Notes under the pieces: model-generated | What the model was told of the DNA's origin: nothing | The model's database searches: none | The model's input: only the letters and a program-made list of their open reading frames with translations | Source of the DNA: Amoebophrya sp. AT5.2 | Lineage: Eukaryota > Sar > Dinophyceae > Syndiniales > Amoebophryaceae | Assembly: GCA_005223375.1 (NCBI GenBank) | Contig: RXOD01006043.1 | Coordinates: 1-11,509, forward strand | DNA: 11,509 bases | Direction of reading: 5' to 3' | Translations under genes and position numbers: made by a program | Part shown: positions 1 to 9,300 of the stretch, in pieces | Layout: the number at the start of each line of letters is the position of its first letter | Numbering within the stretch: position 1 is the stretch's first letter

Positions 1-3000
1 CTGGCGGACGAGTACAAGCGGTGGACGAACACGGTGAAGGAGCTGAAGGAGCTGGGGCTTTTACTGATCGGGGACTGCCTGCTGGCGTCGGAGTTCGTGG
101 GCTACATCTCGCCGTTCTCGTCGAACTTCCGGCTGGACCTGTGGAAGAACCAATGGATTCCAGATATCGACAACCGAAAAGTACCCATCTCAAAGGGAGT
201 CGATCCGCTGAAAGTACTGACAAACGAGGCCGAGATGGCCGGGTGGGCAAACGAAGGACTGCCGGCAGACAGGTAGAATCGACCATACTTTGTAGACTCA
301 TAGGACAATATCGCAGCAACGCCTTCTGTAGGTTTTCTGCTGCAGGTGCAGGTCTACTAGTAATAAAGGTGCAGAAACCCCAGAACCGCGATAGGGACCC
401 TCCGTGCGGATGAAGTGCGGCATCGTCTTCACGGTGCTCAGCATTCATTCATGCTTTCATTCATGCTGAGCGACAGTCCTCAGCGACATCGGCGATAGGA
501 GCTGCAGTCGCTACTTACTTCAATTGCCGCCAGCCTTCTTCAAATGTATCTATGCCCAAAAGCGCTTCAGCCGCGCCGAAAAAAAAATGAGAAGCCACTC
601 ATTCTTTCATCTACTACAAACAGGGTCTCGCTCGAGAACGCGGCCACTATCGTTTCGTGCGCGCGTTGGCCGCTGATGATTGATCCTCAGCTGCAGGGTG
701 TGAAGTGGATTAAGCAGCGGTATGGCGAGGAGCTGACCACGATTCAGCTGACGCAGAACAACTGGCTGAACAAGGTCCTTTACACCATCTCCATGGGCCT
801 CACGCTGCTGATCGAAGCCGTCGGAAGCGAGATCGACGCGATCTTGGAACCGCTTTTGAGTCGGGCGGTGATCAAGCGTGGGCGCTCCCAGTTCATCATC
901 AAGATCGGGGGCGAGGAGGTCGAGTACGACCCGAAGTTCAAGCTCTTCCTGCAGTCGAAGCTCGCGAACCCCCACTACCGTCCGGAGATCGCCGCCCAGT
1001 GTACCATCATCAACTTCATTGTGACGCCGAGCGGTCTGGAGGACCAGATCCTGGCCATCGTGGTGAACATCGAGAAGCCGGATTTGGAACAGACGAAGCA
1101 GGAACTCGTGCGCAAGCAGAACGAGTTCAAAGTGACGCTGTCGCAATTGGAGGACGACCTGCTGGCGCAGCTTTCTGCGGCAGACCCAGCCACGATTCTG
1201 GAGAACATGCCCCTGATCGAAGGTCTGGAAGTCACCAAGGCCACGTCGGCGGAGATCAACGCGCAGGTAGTTACAAAATTTTTCTTGAGAAGATTAGTTT
1301 ATTGGTCATCTTCAACAACGAACCCTAACCCAGTTCCAGTGACAGATCGCTGTGGGCCTTATCTGGTCTCCCTCGTTGCATGGAGAAAAATTGGGAATGC
1401 TGGAGCTGGCAATCGCTATCGTAATGTCACCACTACAACAAAAATAGTCAACTACAAAAATGCCGAACTCGAATAAAGAATACTTAATCGCCGCGACTGC
1501 TTCTAGGTGAAGATTGCCCAGCAGACGGAGATCAAGATCAACGAGTCGCGGGAGATGTACCGTCCGGCAGCGAACGAGGGTTCCATGCTCTTCTTCCTGA
1601 TCATTCAGCTCTGCTTCGTTGAGCACATGTACCAGTACTCCCTGGATGCCTTCCGCGGCTTTTTGGAAAAGGCCATCGATAAGGCCCCGCCAGACGACGA
1701 CACCCGCGTCCGTGCCCAACACCTGATCACCACGATCCGGATGGTCGTCTTCCGGTGGGTGAACCGCGGCTTGTTCGAGCGACACAAACTCATCTTCTGC
1801 GCGCTCTTAGCGTTCCAGCTGTTCCAAAAGGGCGAACTCGCCGAGGATTACAACGGCGCCTACGTGGACTTTTTGATGAAGGGCCCCCTGAAGCTGGGCG
1901 TCGAAAACCCCATCTCCGAGTGGCTTCCCAACTCCGCGTGGTTCGCTGTGAACAAGTTGATCGATCTGGAGGGCTTCGATTCCTTCGCGCAGAACATGGA
2001 GAAGGACGCGCCGAACCGGTTCCGCGAGTGGTGCAACGAGCTGTGCCCGGAGGAGGTGAAGCTGCCGCTCGACTGGAAGAAGCTGGAATCCGTGCCGTTC
2101 CAGAAGCTCTTAGTGTTGCGCTGCCTCCGGCCGGATCGCATGACCATCGCCATGCAGGACTGGATCCTGAACGCGCTGCCGAACGGGCGCGAGTACGTCT
2201 TCTGCGACGGCAGCTCCGCCTTCATCGCGGTGCTCACGAACTCGTTCGAGGACTCGAACAACATGACGCCGATCTTCTTCATTCTGTCGCAGGGCGCGGA
2301 CCCCGTGAAGGAGGTCGAGGCAATGGGGCGCAAGATGATCGGGCTGCAGGCGAACGTGAACTACCACAACGTGGCGATGGGACAGGGGCAGGACGTGGTC
2401 GCCATGGCGAAGTTGGATTTGGGGCACAAGGAGGGGCACTGGGTCATGCTCCAGAACGTGCACCTGATGCCGAGCTGGTGCAAGGTGCTGGAAAAAACCC
2501 TGGACAACATGGCCATCGAGGGCTCGCACCCGAACTTCCGCCTCTTCCTGTCCGCGGATCCCTCGAACGGGATCCCGATCGGGATCCTGGAGCGCTCGAT
2601 CAAGCTCACGAACGAACCGCCACAGGGGCTGCAGGCGAACCTGCGCCGAGCCTTCGCACTCTTCAGCAAGGAAGACTTCGACGATCGCGACGCGAAGGTC
2701 AAGGCCATCCTCTTCGGACTCTGCCACTTCCACGCCTTGATGCTCGAACGGAAGAAGTTCGGACCCATGGGGTAGCGACTTAAGCTATAGTCCTGCGACT
2801 CTGAATGTGAAAGTGAAAGTGAATGTTCTTTGTTGCTTTTCTACCTATGTAGTCTTCCAGTACAACCAGCAGTTTCCAGCACTTACCATACTTCATCTCA
2901 ACAACGAACTGCTCGAGACGGGATCTATTTTTTTTGCGCAAAAGGTACAACATGATGTACCCCTTCTCGAACGGCGACTTGCGCGATTCCGCGAGCGTGT

Positions 3001-4441
3001 TGTACAACTACCTGGAGGGTTCTTCTTCCGCCAAGATTCCTTGGGACGATCTGCGGTACATCTTCGGCGAGATCATGTACGGGGGTCACATCGTGGACGA
3101 TTACGACCGACGCATGTGCGCGACGTACCTGGCGTACTTCATGCGCGACGACGTTCTGGACGAGCTGCAGCTGGTGCCCTACTGCGACAATAAGCTGGTG
3201 TGGTTCACGCCGCCCGCAGGCTCCTCGCACGACCGCGTCGGCGAGCACCTGGAGACCATGCCGGCGGAATCACCGCTCTTCTACGGTACTTCTATCTAGG
3301 CTCGTTGTCAATCACCGCCGTTCAGGAAGAAACTGCACGTGTCTTCGGCCGCGGTGCTATGAAGGCCGCAACCTCTTCAGGGTGAACTTGGATTTGGTTG
3401 ATGTTCGCTTCGGTGGTTGGTTCCGGAATGAAATAAACTAACACACAATACATACATAGTCTTCGGTTGTTCTACTTGCACTCAGGTATGCATCCAAACG
3501 CCGAAATCGGGTTCCGAACGACGCAGTGCAACATCATGTTTGACACGCTGCAGAACCTGCGACCGAAGGAGACCGGAGGTGATGCTGATGGTGCGACCGC
3601 CAGTCCGATGCAGATTGCGGAGCAACTGTGTAACGAAATCTTCGAGGAGGTCAAGGAGATTCGCTTTGCGGTCGAGGAAACTTCGAAGGGGATGAGTGAC
3701 GAGGAGAAGGGGCCGTACCAGTTTGTCTTCCTGCAGGAGTGCTTCAATGTGAACAACCTGGTTGGCGAGATGGTGCGTGGTTTGGGAGAGTTGCAGCTCG
3801 GGTTCAAGGGTGAGCTCCAGATGAGCGAACAGATGGAGGCGCTGGCGGATTCTCTGTTCAAGGAGAAGATCGCGCCGCGCTGGCAGAAACTGGGGTTCCC
3901 GACCACGCGCAACCTCGCGAACTGGCTGGCGAACCTGAAGGAGCGGTGCGAGCAGCTGAACGAATGGATCGCAGACCCACTCACCATCCCGAAGGTGGTG
4001 GACATCGCGAAGTTCTTCAACCCGCGGTCGTTTCTGACGGCGATCAAGCAGCTGTGCTGCCAGCAGCAACAGCTGGAGCTCGACAAATTGGACATGTTCA
4101 CGGAGGTGACCAAGCGCGAGAAGGGCCAGGTGGACGCGCACGCGCGCGACGGTTGCTACATCTGCGGGCTCTTCCTGGAGGGCGCCAGGTGGGATACAAG
4201 CTTGAACTCGATGGAAGAATCAAAGCCGAAGGAAATGTTCTGCAAGATGCCGGTGATCACGTGCCGCGCCGGGCTGGCGCTGGACAGAGAAGAAAAAAAC
4301 GTCTACATGTGCCCGACCTACTGCACGCCGGGACGCCGGCCAGACTTCGTGTTCATGGCGCAGCTGCGAACGAAGCAGCCGCCGCAAAAGTGGATCCTGG
4401 GAGGCGTGGCAATGATCCTGGATATCGGTATCTCGATCTAA
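1..4441 (+). CDS. Axonemal dynein heavy chain, C-terminal part (outer-arm beta-like), 5' end outside window
   Basis: Spliced CDS: 1-272, 624-1266, 1507-2771, 2945-3285, 3486-4441 (TAA), giving 1158 residues of a protein usually near 4500. It is the C-terminal part of a microtubule motor that powers ciliary beating. In order it shows the end of the stalk and the AAA5 region (GLPADRVSLENA at residues 86-97, then ARWPLMIDPQLQGVKWIK), the segment LANPHYRPEIAAQCTIINF, the linker to AAA6 (EIKINESREMYRPAA), the D6 region (FFILSQGADP, GHWVMLQNVHLMP, SIKLTNEPPQGL), then the C-terminal domain (DDLRYIFGEIMYGGHI, MHPNAEIGF, FFNPRSFLTAI, GLFLEGARWDT). LRPDRMT, GEIMYGGHI and HPNAEIGF favour the outer-arm beta class over gamma; this class call is from remembered family motifs, not a search. 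Each splice junction restores the dynein frame exactly. Oddities: a Tyr replaces the usual Trp after KFGPMG (residue 728), the C-terminal domain is Cys-rich (CKMPVITC, YMCPTYC), and there is a short tail, GISI, after VAMILDI. Confidence 0.95.
273..623 (+). other. Dynein intron 1 (GT-AG, 351 bases)
   Basis: The donor is AG|GTAGAATC and the acceptor is TACAAACAG|GG. It splits an Arg codon (AG|G), joining GLPADR to VSLENA, which is continuous in other dyneins. Reading through reaches TAG at once (274-276). It contains the hairpin at 436-471 and a 7-base inverted pair near its ends (TTTGTAG at 289-295, CTACAAA at 614-620); a pair this short could be chance. Confidence 0.93.
436..471. repeat. Perfect 9-base inverted repeat with CATTCAT-type loop
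   Basis: GCTCAGCAT (436-444) and ATGCTGAGC (463-471) are exact reverse complements around an 18-base loop. The loop repeats TTCATTCATGC/TTCATTCATGC-like units. It lies wholly inside dynein intron 1. It could be a structured RNA element or the remnant of a small inserted element; I see no direct evidence of function. Confidence 0.6.
1267..1506 (+). other. Dynein intron 2 (GT-AG, 240 bases)
   Basis: The donor is GCGCAG|GTAGTTAC and the acceptor is CTGCTTCTAG|GTG. Phase 0: it joins SAEINAQ to VKIAQQTEIKIN, matching the family. The intron happens to be readable in the exon 2 frame up to a TAA at 1474-1476, but the encoded peptide has no dynein similarity and the removal restores the protein. GTAGTT at its start has an inverted partner AACTAC at 1450-1455. 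An AATAAA occurs inside (near 1474). Confidence 0.92.
2772..2944 (+). other. Dynein intron 3 (GT-AG, 173 bases)
   Basis: The donor is ATGGG|GTAGCGAC and the acceptor is TTGCGCAAAAG|GTAC, preceded by a run of T. It splits a Gly codon (GG|G), joining RKKFGPMG to YNMMYPF. The next codon is TAC (Tyr) where the dynein family normally has Trp. This is the shortest intron of the window. Confidence 0.92.
3286..3485 (+). other. Dynein intron 4 (GT-AG, 200 bases)
   Basis: The donor is CTACG|GTACTTCT and the acceptor is TTGCACTCAG|GTATG. It splits a Gly codon (G|GT), joining ESPLFYG to MHPNAEIGF, a well-conserved stretch. ACTAAC at 3437-3442, about 43 bases before the acceptor, is a plausible branch site. 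This is the only dynein intron here with GTAC rather than GTAG at the donor. Confidence 0.92.
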
Positions 4442-5330
4442 GTCGGGACCGAGAAGTAGTTCGTTCTCGTTGGAGACGACGCCCGCAGGAGATCCCGCAG
4501 ATGAACCTGCTGCACTTGCTATGGCGCGTCATGAGAATGCTCTCCTCGACGTAGATTTTCGGCTTTGAAGGCCTCGGCGTATCGGTGGAAAGGAAGGAAC
4601 GAAGAAGTCAGTTCCGAGTCCGACGGGATCAGGTCATTTGAAAATTTTAAGCTATAGGCAGTTATTCTACTGTGAGGAACAATTACGATAGGAGAAGCGG
4701 AAATTGCTCGCTTAGACAAGGCTAAGGTTATAGAAGAAGATGATGCAGCTGCAGGATATTATCACTTTATCGAAGTTTGCTACGTTACGTCTGAGTTAAA
4801 TAACAGTTATGGCTATAAGCGTAAGCGTTTCTTTACGTTTTGAATAGATACAGTTACAGTCTAGTATGTAAGTCGATTGATGCTGGTTTGTCGAATCGTC
4901 AGAAAGAGAAAGCAGGACACATTTATACCCATAGGACGGCACGGTGTCCATCTATCTGTGTGTAGTAGAGGACTGTTTTAGGTCTCTCGTTGTTACATTT
5001 GAAATTTTCCAATCAACAAGCTTTGCTGGTTATTAGGTACCCGGAGGGCCACAGTTGCTACAATTGCTGGTTGGCACTAGTTGCAGTTGCACAGACTGAT
5101 CTTTCAGGTGTTCTAGTTGCCAGGATGTTTCGGCGGCGCGAATAAAGCAACTATAGGTATAGAGTAATATATCTTCCGTGGTACTAGGCAATTTAAACTA
5201 CAGAGATGAGCTTTTGTTTGTGGGCGGCAAACGCGATCTGCATGAAGCGTTGTGTGGAACTACCAACAACAAGCTTCGCTGCTCTCGCACCAAAAGAAAC
5301 GACCACGTGCTTCTGATTGCAAGACGAATT

Positions 5331-5523
5331 CATTAATCCTCGTGCTCCAGGGACAACACCAACATGTTGGCCGGTGCGTCCAGTATTATGAAATTCATTG
5401 TGTGACGGGCGCGGGTAATCCGCTATAGCCCCCCTGACCTCTGCTGCACGCGTCCACCCTGGGGGTCTCAGCCATTCGGGCGTCGAGATCACCGTAGTAA
5501 GTACATTAGTCCTCGTGCTCTAG
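5331..5523. repeat. Imperfect 20-base direct repeat flanking a 153-base segment
   Basis: The copy at 5331-5350 and the copy at 5504-5523 match at 18 of 20 positions (shared core TCCTCGTGCTC). The 153 bases between them are more G/C-rich than the flanks and include the CCAACATGTTGG palindrome and a CCCCCC/GGGGG pair. This may be a tandem-repeat relic or the footprint of a small non-autonomous element. No transposase or clear terminal inverted repeat is visible. Confidence 0.45.
5359..5370. repeat. Perfect 12-base palindrome CCAACATGTTGG
   Basis: The sequence is identical to its reverse complement over 12 bases with no spacer; the symmetry does not extend further. It could be a dimeric protein-binding site or chance. 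It lies inside the segment bounded by the 20-base direct repeats. Confidence 0.4.
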
Positions 5524-5928
5524 CACTAGCTATTTTACCCATCTTTCTAGATCTATCTTTCTTGTAAAGTACTTTGATGCACAGGTTCTATTTTACAGCA
5601 AGCAACATGGCAAGCTGGGTACTCCTCTAGATCGATTGATACTGCAAGTCGACGAAGAAAGTTGGCAGCCACTGCAAAGAGGACGCAACATTGTGATTGT
5701 CGAGGCCTGTCGCCAAGTCCAACTGGTGAACACGTGATGTCTTGCAGGTTTCACATTCCGAGCATGTGTTTCTGCTTCGTACAATCCTCAGTATATCAGT
5801 TCAGTTTCCTTCCTCTGTAGCACTGTCGTTTCTCACCAAGATCATGCGTGCGCTAGCGCTTGGCTGAAGAGCCACTCCGTCCTGTCTCGCTGTACTGCTC
5901 TGTCTTCGACTAGTCCGTCAATGATAAA

Positions 5929-5938
5929 CATAAAAGGG
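5929..5938 (+). promoter_or_regulatory. Possible TATA-like element CATAAAAGGG
   Basis: An isolated TATA-like string about 405 bases upstream of the ATG at 6343. No other core promoter element is recognisable, and dinoflagellates, if this is one, are reported to use TTTT-type rather than TATA boxes. Weak support. Confidence 0.15.
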
Positions 5939-6342
5939 TGCGTATAGGCACTCCACTCCTATTCCATCTTGGTGCTTGTTGTGCCACATCAAGGACGATT
6001 GACTTTCAGTGCAAGCCCGTGACGAAGCATACATCGAAGCTTGCTGCGTAGTGCACTCACGATCACGACGACGCCAGCTTTAAGGAGCTCATCCGAGCAA
6101 ACAAGGACTCTTGCTGAAGGTGAGCACCTACACTGAATGTGGACAGGGACAGCTACATCGTGCGTAAGGTACAGTAAGTTACTATTGTCAATAATTGAGG
6201 TTCAGGCTTGCGGTGGCAGCAGAAGTGGGTCCATAGTGGGTCCCGAATACAGACACATTAGAGGTACAACAACAGCGACAGCAAGTGCGCCGCCCTCCAT
6301 CTCCTACACCTCCTGCAAACAAGATTGACGAACACGAACAAG

Positions 6343-9300
6343 ATGGGGCTCGTGTCGTTGAGTGGTGTTTCCACCGAGGAGCTTGAGCAGGTGGCCTGCG
6401 CCCGAGACCTTGTCTTGGCTTGGCAGAAGGTCTTCGACAAGACCCTGTGTCCTGTTCCGACTGCTCTCCACCCCTCGCGCGATGCGGTATTGGGTATCGC
6501 CCACCTCTACGCCCGTGCACAGGTCGCCGCTTGCTGCACCCTATCTGCCACAGCACCGACGACCCCAGGAGGCGACTTGAGCTTCGAGAGCTCGTCGGAT
6601 GACGCGGACGCAGAGGACCAAGCGGTGAGCGGGGCCGAATTTTCGGCGAGGAATAAACTGCAAGACGCACCAGATGCTGGCGACGCCGTCTTCACTGTGA
6701 AGGAGCCCGCGGCCACAGGTGGTGATGTTGGACAAGTACTGAGTGCGTCGAGGAACGTGGTACGGGACGGCGAAAGCGGCGCGCCTGCTGGCACGCCTGG
6801 GATCATGAAAGCCACGACGACCGACGTGGGCGGGCCGATTCTTGCGGCCGCGTTGGTTGCCGAAATCGGTGCCGCGCGGCGGAGGGAACTCGAGAGCCCG
6901 TCGCGCAAGACGCGGGGGTTGATCAGACACATCTTCGAGCAATTGGAGGGCGACACGAGGACCCGGTACCTCTGGTCCCGTCGCCACATCGAACACCCGC
7001 AACTGAATCCGGGCACGGCAGTTCCGGGCGGCTCGGCGGCACAACAAGAACCCGCCGGGTCGTTGGCGTTGGGCAGCTACCTGACGTTCGAGTTTCTGGT
7101 CGGGGCACTGGATTTTCTGCAAACCGATTCCTCCGTGCTCGGGCCGCTCTTTCGCCGCGAGCACGGGCTGGGGGGGGTCGTTACGAAGAAGCACCCGCTC
7201 GCGGCGCCGATGCCCCTGCCCACCCGCGTGCAGCCCGAGCGGCGGACCCTCGAGGCGGTGGCCAACTTCTTCCGCAGCGAGGTGCTCCAGCCGCTGCTCT
7301 ACGCGTTTCACGCGAAGCTCACCAACTTGCCGCCCGCGCAGACGGGCGCCGCGTTCCAGTACCACCGCGAGACGCGACGGAGGGTTTTTCTCAACTTCTC
7401 GCCGGAGCAGCAGGTGGAGGTGCTGCTGCAGTTCGCGAAGCTGCTGAAGGGCAGCGCGAACGCGGGACACCCGCGGAAAACGGGAAACACGTCGTGGCTG
7501 CTGCAGCGAGGGGAAAGCTGCCTCGGGCCGGCGGACGCGCCGGAGTGGTACCCAAAAAGCTCGCACTTTTTGAAGATGCTGTACGAACTGTTCTTCGGAG
7601 TGTGCTGCGGCGGAGGCGCGACCGCGGAAAAGGGCCCGCTGCTCTTCCCACTCGGATTCCTGCTCTACGACTGGAATAGGTAGTAGAGTACAAGTAAGTG
7701 GGGCACTGGTCCCTCCGTGAGTAGTGCAATTGATGTGCTTTGCAATTGCATTCGTATTCAAGGACGAAATCATGATGAGCGAGTATAAAGAGCGCTCGGC
7801 CTCGGGCTCAATCTGCATCTGGATCTTCGCCTTGATATCCCGAGCACCAAAACAAGTACCACAAAATATTCCGCACCCCAGCCTCGCGGCGGCGTCGCCC
7901 CCGTCCTCCCCGGCTGCTGACACCCAGACCGCAGCACAGTTTGAGACCACGACGAGGAAGCCGAAGCTACCCGCCCTAAGTGCGATCGGCTACGTTTTGA
8001 AGATGATTTTGGACCGCGCGTATGAAGCCAACGTCGCGCTGCTTCCCGAGCTTGAGAAGGAGGCGGCGGAGCAGGAGGGACACGAGCCTGTTCTCACCGA
8101 CTATGCCGGGAAGACCTATCCGCGTACGTGCGGCCGCAACGTGGTGTACGTGCGGGACATCCTGATTTACATCCACCAGCTGGAGCACTTCCGGAAGCGG
8201 TTCTTCGCTCTGCAAGCCGATCTGGCGGACCTGGCTGTGCGCACCGCGGGGTTTACAACCGTGCAAGACGCGCGGAGGTCGGCAGGAGCTGCGCAACCGC
8301 AGCAGGCTGCAGTCACAGGACCTGCGGCGTTGCAGCCGTTGTTCGTGACCCAGCCTGCAGTAGTACAACTGGACTCGGATTCGCAACCCCTGCAGCAGCA
8401 GTACGGTCGGGACATCCTGGTGACAATGGAGCAGAATGTTCCTGTGTATTGCGAAGTGGCAGTGAAGCGGGGGCGCACCTCCGGCGACTACGAGTACGAG
8501 CTTTCCTCGTACCATGCGTATCTCCCACGGTGCACGACCGTGCCGAAGCTGAAGCCTGAGGAGAAGGAGATTTTGAAGGCAAAGCAAGAACTGGTGAAAT
8601 CCAGCCACCAAGACCAGTACGCACGGGAGCCGAACTATGCAACGCAGTTCGCCAACGGTGCGTTCTCGGCACGGGGGCCGGTAAACTTCCGGTTGCAAGA
8701 TCCACAGTACGCAGCGGGTGACCAGCAACTCCAGGTGACGCACCTGCGAAAACAGATCGAGCTTGCCTTCGGAACGTCCGCGGCGGACCACCAAGACCTG
8801 AGCCAACACTGCTTCTTCACCGAAACGGGACACCACTACAACAGACTCGATGGGTATCATTATTTGGATAGTGTCGAGGTAGCTCAAAATTTCCTTTCTT
8901 GCCCGATCGCGATCGAAGACCAATTGAATATGCTGTCACGAAAGATTGAGATTCCTCCGCCCTTTCGGGGGTACTGTCATCAGTTTCTGACTGCCAAACT
9001 CTTTTTATCATCAACAAGTGTCTGCATTTCATCAGTGCCTCACTCTGATGGCCATGCATCAAAATCAATCTCATTGATTCTCACTCATTGAGTGATATAC
9101 AAACAATACCCCCTCTCTCGACGACAGGGCAAGCGATTTTCGGAAGACCGGGCGTCTCGATTGGTGCAGCCGGACTCTGGTGGAGCGGTTGGGCGCGGCC
9201 CGCGTGGACCGACGGAGCTTCTGCTTCGGCTTACAGCAGCGCGGCATCTCCGTTCTGGGCGGAGACTTACCGGGGCAATGCGCGCTGCTGCCGATTTTGC

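Larger units (their letters stand above)
4442..6342. other. Spacer: dynein 3' UTR plus 5' region of next gene; no convincing gene
   Basis: Base composition drops toward A/T compared with the exons, and no frame shows the G/C-rich third positions of the neighbours. It must hold the dynein 3' UTR and the next gene's promoter and 5' UTR. AATAAA occurs at 5141-5146, some 700 bases after the dynein stop, so its use as the dynein polyadenylation signal is doubtful. An imperfect direct repeat lies at 5331-5523 and a palindrome at 5359-5370. Near the downstream gene there are possible 5' UTR splice signals (AAG|GTGAGC at 6120, TTCAG at 6205) and a 63-codon upstream reading frame (6137-6328) ending 14 bases before the next start codon. 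Confidence 0.6.

Noticed and set aside
607..1146. Minus-strand open frame of 179 codons over the dynein exon
   Set aside because: Antisense to a firmly identified dynein exon; product is Arg/Leu/Val-rich with no family resemblance.
1267..1476. Apparent read-through of the dynein frame past exon 2
   Set aside because: The frame stays open to 1476, but the peptide loses dynein similarity exactly at the GTAG donor, and similarity resumes exactly after the acceptor at 1506.
5396..5412. Resemblance, on the minus strand, to the CGCCCGTCACAC site of small-subunit rRNA
   Set aside because: Only about 15 of 17 bases match and the flanks do not continue the rRNA on either side, so chance is the simplest reading; not called as an organelle rRNA fragment.
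5193..5492. Minus-strand open frame of 99 codons in the spacer
   Set aside because: Short, spans the direct-repeat segment, has no recognisable motif and no coding-like codon bias.
7726..7749. Seven-base inverted pair GCAATTG/CAATTGC
   Set aside because: An inverted pair of this length is expected about once by chance in a 200-base intron, so it is noted in the intron entry but not treated as a finding.
6541..7950. Minus-strand open frame of 469 codons
   Set aside because: It is antisense to the unrecognised gene. G/C-rich third positions on the plus strand suppress stops in the antisense frame, and its Arg/His/Leu-rich product is typical of such shadows.
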